Under the pieces are notes generated by a model, which made no database searches, was not told the origin of the DNA, and was given only the letters and a program-made list of their open reading frames with translations. This document shows, one piece after another, positions 60,544-64,000 of a stretch of 64,000 nt of DNA; the first letter of the stretch is position 1, and each line of letters opens with the position of its first letter. Origin of the DNA: Spirosoma validum (GTDB taxonomy: Bacteria > Bacteroidota > Bacteroidia > Cytophagales > Spirosomataceae); the NCBI RefSeq assembly GCF_014699035.1, contig NZ_JACXAA010000001.1, positions 62,001-126,000 on the forward strand. The letters run 5' to 3'. Made by a program: the position numbers and the translations under genes.

Positions 60544-61587
60544 ATGTTTTACAAAGTAAGCCTCTCCATTTCACTATTCGCTTTAACAGCCTTCCTGATT
60601 ACGGGCTGTCAGGATCACCAAAACCCGGCTCCCCCTACGCCTTCTCTCACATCTACTACGTTAGCAACAGGCTTAAAGGGGCTGATTGGCGTAGAAACGG
60701 ACAGTCAGGGTCGCGTCTGGATAACAGAATCTGGCTCAGGTCAAAACGATGGCCGGGTTTCGATGGTTGGACCTAACGGAACTGTATACCCAGCGATTAC
60801 AGGCTTTGATTCAGAAATATTTCAGGGTGAACCAAACGGATTGAATCACCTGCTATTTGCGGATGGCTGGCTGTATATTCTTGGTTCGCACAGCCGCCTA
60901 TACAAGGTTAACGTATCTGGCTTTAAACCCGGCGATCCGTCTATCCTGGCCTCTAGCCTGGTGGTTGAAGACAAGAAGCAATTTTTGCTTGACTACAAGT
61001 TTACCAACGATCCAAGCCATTATTTAAAAGACACCGAGGATACGCACTTGTATAACATGGTTCTTGGCCCCGATGGCGCCTTGTATTTCACAGATGCAGG
61101 CACCAACGCCATTATCCGACGATCCAAAACCGGCGACTGGAGCGTAGTAGTCGAAGTTCCGGGCATTGCTAGTCCGCTTGCTCCTCTTCCAGCTTTTGTT
61201 GAATCGGTACCAACGGGCATTACGTTTAACGGAAAAGACTTCATCGTCACTACGTTGCTCGGTTTTCCTTTCCCGGCTAATTCGTCAATTATTTACAAAA
61301 TGAGTACCTCAGGTGTTCTGACCACTTTCCCGATGAAGTTCACCAGTCTGGTCGACGTAGAAAATGATGGAAATGGAGGTATGCTCGTGCTTCAGCACGC
61401 CGTGTTTGGCGCAATGGGATTTGCTGACAATACGGGTAAGTTAATTCGGACTAACGGAACGACCAGCACCGAGCTGCTTACTGGTCTGAACAAAGCTACC
61501 GATCTAAAAGTAGTTGATAGTCATACTGCCTATCTAACCACGTTAGAGGATGGCAAATCAGGTATATTACGAAAAATCACGTTCTAA
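60544..61587 (+). CDS. ScyD/ScyE-like beta-propeller lipoprotein
   Basis: About 347 residues from ATG 60544, which starts a lipoprotein signal (LFALTAFLITGC, Cys about 22). The body is an NHL-like six-bladed propeller: GLIGVETDSQGRVWITESGSG (split, about residues 48-68), DGRVSMVGPNGTVYPAITGF, YNMVLGPDGALYFTDAGTNAIIR (split), GITFNGKDFIVTTLLGFPFP and ATDLKVVDSHTAYLTTLEDG. This matches the ScyD/ScyE family named for cyanobacterial scytonemin genes; in Bacteroidota its role is unknown. It ends before a perfect 25-bp terminator. Confidence 0.82.
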   Translation: MFYKVSLSISLFALTAFLITGCQDHQNPAPPTPSLTSTTLATGLKGLIGVETDSQGRVWITESGSGQNDGRVSMVGPNGTVYPAITGFDSEIFQGEPNGLNHLLFADGWLYILGSHSRLYKVNVSGFKPGDPSILASSLVVEDKKQFLLDYKFTNDPSHYLKDTEDTHLYNMVLGPDGALYFTDAGTNAIIRRSKTGDWSVVVEVPGIASPLAPLPAFVESVPTGITFNGKDFIVTTLLGFPFPANSSIIYKMSTSGVLTTFPMKFTSLVDVENDGNGGMLVLQHAVFGAMGFADNTGKLIRTNGTTSTELLTGLNKATDLKVVDSHTAYLTTLEDGKSGILRKITF

Positions 61588-61612
61588 GTCAGACCATCAC
61601 TAGTACTCGTAA

Positions 61613-61665
61613 TCTGATAAAACAAATGAGCCATTGATTGTCAATGGCTCATTTGTTTTATCAGA
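61613..61665. terminator. 25-bp perfect terminator between convergent genes
   Basis: Arm 61613-61637 is exactly complementary to 61641-61665 with a 3-nt loop (TTG); core AATGAGCCATTGA, edges with A and T tracts. It serves the ScyD/ScyE-like gene and the convergent YgiQ-like gene. Confidence 0.9.
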
Positions 61666-61743
61666 CCTTACTTTTTTATCTGTGCTGTTTCTTCGTATAG
61701 ACCAATCTACGGTCTACGGCTGTTAGCAGCGATTAATTCAGTA

Positions 61744-63639
61744 TCACCGTTTTTTCTTACCAGAATAGTTGCTTTTAAACTTAGGCTTGCCGGCATTTTC
61801 TTTCTTCTGGCTTCCCAGCAGCCGTTCGGCTAAATCCGGGCGATCGAGCTTACTCAGACGATTGCGAATCCAATCTTTATATTCCGGTTTGTACCAGAAG
61901 AAATAGCTGTTTTGTGCCTGCTTCTCCTCTCTGGTTTTAGCCGTTTTCACCGGTTTCAGTGTATATGGATGAACGCCCGAGTAATAAATGACTTCGGCCA
62001 CCGTCATGGGTGTGGGCGTAAAATCCTGTACCTGTTCGAGCTGAAAACCCAAATCTTTGGTTTCTGCGGCTAAGTTAGCCATATCCTGCTCCTCACAGCC
62101 CGGATGCGACGAAATAAAGTACGGGACCAGCGGTTGTTTAAGATTATGCTTCTCCTGAATCTGATCGTACTTCTTCTTAAACTGCTTGAAATACTTAAAG
62201 GACGGCTTCCGCATAATCCGCAACGTATCGTCGGACGTATGTTCGGGAGCGACCTTTAACCGACCCGATACGTGGCGCGTGGTCAGCTGCTCCAGGTATT
62301 CATCGTGGTTACCGTCGGCGTTGTTTTTGTTGAAATCATCGACCAGCAGATCATACCGTACACCCGAACCAACAAAGGCTTTTTTGATAGCCGGATGAGC
62401 ATCGACCTTCCGATAGATCTCCGTCAACGGTTTGTGCGACGTATCGAGGTTTGAGCAGATAACCGGGTGAATGCAGCTTGGACTCTGGCAACGCGCGCAG
62501 ATGGACTCGTCTTTGCCCTTCATCTTGTACATGTTCGCCGACGGACCGCCCAGGTCTGAAATGTATCCTTTGAATTCCGGGTGCTTCGTGATTTCGTCTA
62601 CTTCTTTCAACACCGACTTTTCGCTCCGCGACGCAATAAACTTACCTTGATGGGCCGAAATGGTGCAGAAACTACAGCCTCCAAAACAGCCCCGGTGCAT
62701 ATTGACCGAGAACTTGATCATGTCATAGGCCGGAATCGGTCCCCGCTTTTTGTATTTCGGGTGGGGCATTCGGGTATACGGCAAATCGAACGACTTATCG
62801 ACTTCAGCCTCGTCCATTGTTTTAAATGGCGGATTAATTACCAGCACCTGATCGCCAACTTTTTGCGTGATCCGGTTGGCCTGCCATTTATTCGACTCAA
62901 CTTCGACAATCTTAAAATTAGCCGCGTATTTGATTTTATCTTCCAGACAATCCTCGTGACTAGCCAGCTCGACGGTGTTCCAGCTGTTGTAATCGCGCAG
63001 ATCGGCGCTGGCATCGTGCAGAAAAGCTACCTGATTAATGTTCCGCATCGACGAGAACGGTACGCCTTTCTGTGCCAGTTTTAGAATTTCGCGCAGAGGC
63101 TGTTCGCCCATACCGTACACCAGCATGTCGGCCCCGGCATCTACCAAAATAGACGGCAACAGCTTATCCTGCCAGTAGTCGTAGTGCGTAACCCGACGTA
63201 ACGAAGCCTCGATACCGCCGAGTAGTACCGGCACATCAGGATATAAGGTCTTCAGAATATTCGTGTACACAATGGTAGCATAGTCGGGACGGAAACCCGC
63301 TTCGCCACCGGGCGTGTAGGAATCGTTGGAACGAAGGCGTTTGTTGGCCGTATAGTGATTGACCATCGAGTCCATACACCCCGCCGTAACGCCAAAGAAA
63401 TATTTTGGCTTTCCAAACTTTTTGAAATCGCGCAGATCGTCCTTCCAGTTGGGCTGAGCGATAATGGCCACCCGAAACCCTTCGCTTTCCATGATCCTTC
63501 CAATCACAGCGGTTCCAAAGGCAGGATGATCGACATAGGCATCTCCAGATACGAGCACAATATCAACTTCATCCCAGCCTCTTTTTTCGACTTCTTTCAT
63601 CGTTAGAGGCAACCAGTCTGTCAGGGGTCTTTCAAGCAT
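61744..63639 (-). CDS. YgiQ-family radical SAM protein
   Basis: A 631-residue protein. The N-terminal cobalamin-like domain has DEVDIVLVSGDAYVDHPAFG (about residues 24-43) and GFRVAIIAQPNWKDDLRDF. The radical SAM iron-sulfur site is CFGGCSFC in MHRGCFGGCSFCTISAHQGK (about residues 313-332). A second Cys cluster is CARCQSPSCIHPVICSN (about 382-398). RLKVAPEHTSDDTLRIMRKP and the C-terminal FTPTPMTVAEVIYYSG are typical. Reaction unknown for the family. Its basic tail (KPKFKSNYSGKKKR) may bind nucleic acid. No neighbours on the same strand. Confidence 0.95.
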   Translation of the reverse strand: MLERPLTDWLPLTMKEVEKRGWDEVDIVLVSGDAYVDHPAFGTAVIGRIMESEGFRVAIIAQPNWKDDLRDFKKFGKPKYFFGVTAGCMDSMVNHYTANKRLRSNDSYTPGGEAGFRPDYATIVYTNILKTLYPDVPVLLGGIEASLRRVTHYDYWQDKLLPSILVDAGADMLVYGMGEQPLREILKLAQKGVPFSSMRNINQVAFLHDASADLRDYNSWNTVELASHEDCLEDKIKYAANFKIVEVESNKWQANRITQKVGDQVLVINPPFKTMDEAEVDKSFDLPYTRMPHPKYKKRGPIPAYDMIKFSVNMHRGCFGGCSFCTISAHQGKFIASRSEKSVLKEVDEITKHPEFKGYISDLGGPSANMYKMKGKDESICARCQSPSCIHPVICSNLDTSHKPLTEIYRKVDAHPAIKKAFVGSGVRYDLLVDDFNKNNADGNHDEYLEQLTTRHVSGRLKVAPEHTSDDTLRIMRKPSFKYFKQFKKKYDQIQEKHNLKQPLVPYFISSHPGCEEQDMANLAAETKDLGFQLEQVQDFTPTPMTVAEVIYYSGVHPYTLKPVKTAKTREEKQAQNSYFFWYKPEYKDWIRNRLSKLDRPDLAERLLGSQKKENAGKPKFKSNYSGKKKR

Positions 63640-64000
63640 GAGTACACGAAATTATGTATCAGAAAAACACCGATTTCGATAAATAATTCAATGAATGACA
63701 AGGAATCGTGTGTGCTGAACTGGATAAACAAGGATTCTACCCACTGATCGTAACCTGTTTTCAGGGTAACGTAGTGTGGATAGTTAAACCAACTTCTCAC
63801 AAGTCCGCAACGTAGTAAGCGGCCGTGACCACAAGCCTAATTGCGAACGTATCGTTTCCGCTCACTTCTCCTTTTACTACGTTCAAGTGACCGGTGTCGT
63901 GTTTGATCTGGCCTGACTGAATGAAGATAATTACAATAGATACCGTTCACTAATTCATAGCAAACAGAACTACTGATTATTAATAACTTAACACCAATTA
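63640..64000. other. Intergenic region at window end, nothing specific seen
   Basis: A 361-bp stretch upstream of the YgiQ-like gene to the window edge. I see no open frame with family features, no long palindrome and no exact promoter box. It includes the word AACGTAGT more than once. Confidence 0.5.

Noticed and set aside
5104..61665. CRISPR array or tandem repeats
   Set aside because: The repeats are single inverted pairs separated by many kilobases, not regularly spaced direct repeats, and no cas gene occurs.
62581..63084. A 167-codon frame opposite the YgiQ-like gene
   Set aside because: It is the shadow of a strongly supported radical SAM gene and has no features of its own.

Overview
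The window looks like chromosomal DNA of a Bacteroidota bacterium of the Cytophagales, most like a Spirosoma-type genome. The basis is a SusC/SusD pair, a type IX secretion C-terminal sorting domain, a GldA-like gliding ABC ATPase, BshA of bacillithiol synthesis, secreted DUF1080 and sugar-isomerase-like proteins, near absence of Shine-Dalgarno sequences and several TAnnTTTG promoter boxes. The genus is an inference; no rRNA or tRNA gene is seen. Base composition is close to balanced, with a few visibly A/T-rich genes (18.5-19.1 kb, 33.9-34.5 kb, 39.1-39.7 kb).

Layout. 0-7 kb: a 5'-truncated phosphoesterase/PQQ-propeller protein, a MarR-GNAT fusion with a large palindrome at its start, ahcY, a Uma2-family protein and a secreted protein. 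7.3-18.4 kb: six co-directional genes, SusC, SusD, Tat-exported phospholipase C, ethanolamine permease, EutB and EutC, which together suggest capture and breakdown of phospholipid head groups. 18.5-26.5 kb: a histidine phosphatase, a 5'-nucleotidase split into two genes in swapped order, purQ, a cysteine-synthase-family enzyme, a 250-bp palindromic repeat, a secreted lipoprotein and a DJ-1/PfpI protein. 26.5-36.3 kb: a CotH-T9SS protein, a glycosyltransferase, a secreted isomerase/DUF1080 pair, a MoeB-rhodanese fusion, panD, a flippase-like membrane protein, a toxin-antitoxin pair, rfaE2, a zinc peptidase and a small membrane protein. 36.4-39.7 kb: a lipoprotein methyltransferase, a YD-repeat-like lipoprotein gene broken by one amber codon, a membrane protein, a relic of a second YD-like gene and a MazF-type toxin-antitoxin pair. 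39.7-51.4 kb: amino-acid permease, gldA, aroB, an MFS transporter, manganese catalase with an 18-bp palindrome ahead of it, a Tat-exported aminotransferase, an MbnP/MbnH copper-protein pair with a convergent MerC protein, and a TapB-like secreted protein. 51.5-64 kb: UbiA prenyltransferase, bshA, NDH-2, a fatty-acid-hydroxylase-like protein, MazG-like, M16 peptidase, a heptosyltransferase-like enzyme, a coiled-coil protein, a secreted sugar isomerase, a ScyD/ScyE-like propeller and a YgiQ radical SAM protein.

Two things stand out. One is the SusCD-phospholipase C-Eat-EutBC cluster, which would run from outer-membrane uptake through lipid hydrolysis to ethanolamine cleavage, although a phosphatase, EutA and acetaldehyde enzymes are missing here. 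The other is non-coding: the gaps hold an unusual number of very long perfect inverted repeats (19-41 bp arms). Several have one G/A-rich and one C/T-rich arm, and two of these are near copies of each other whose differences are matched in both arms. Some lie between convergent genes as bidirectional terminators would, but others lie inside a gene cluster or between divergent genes.
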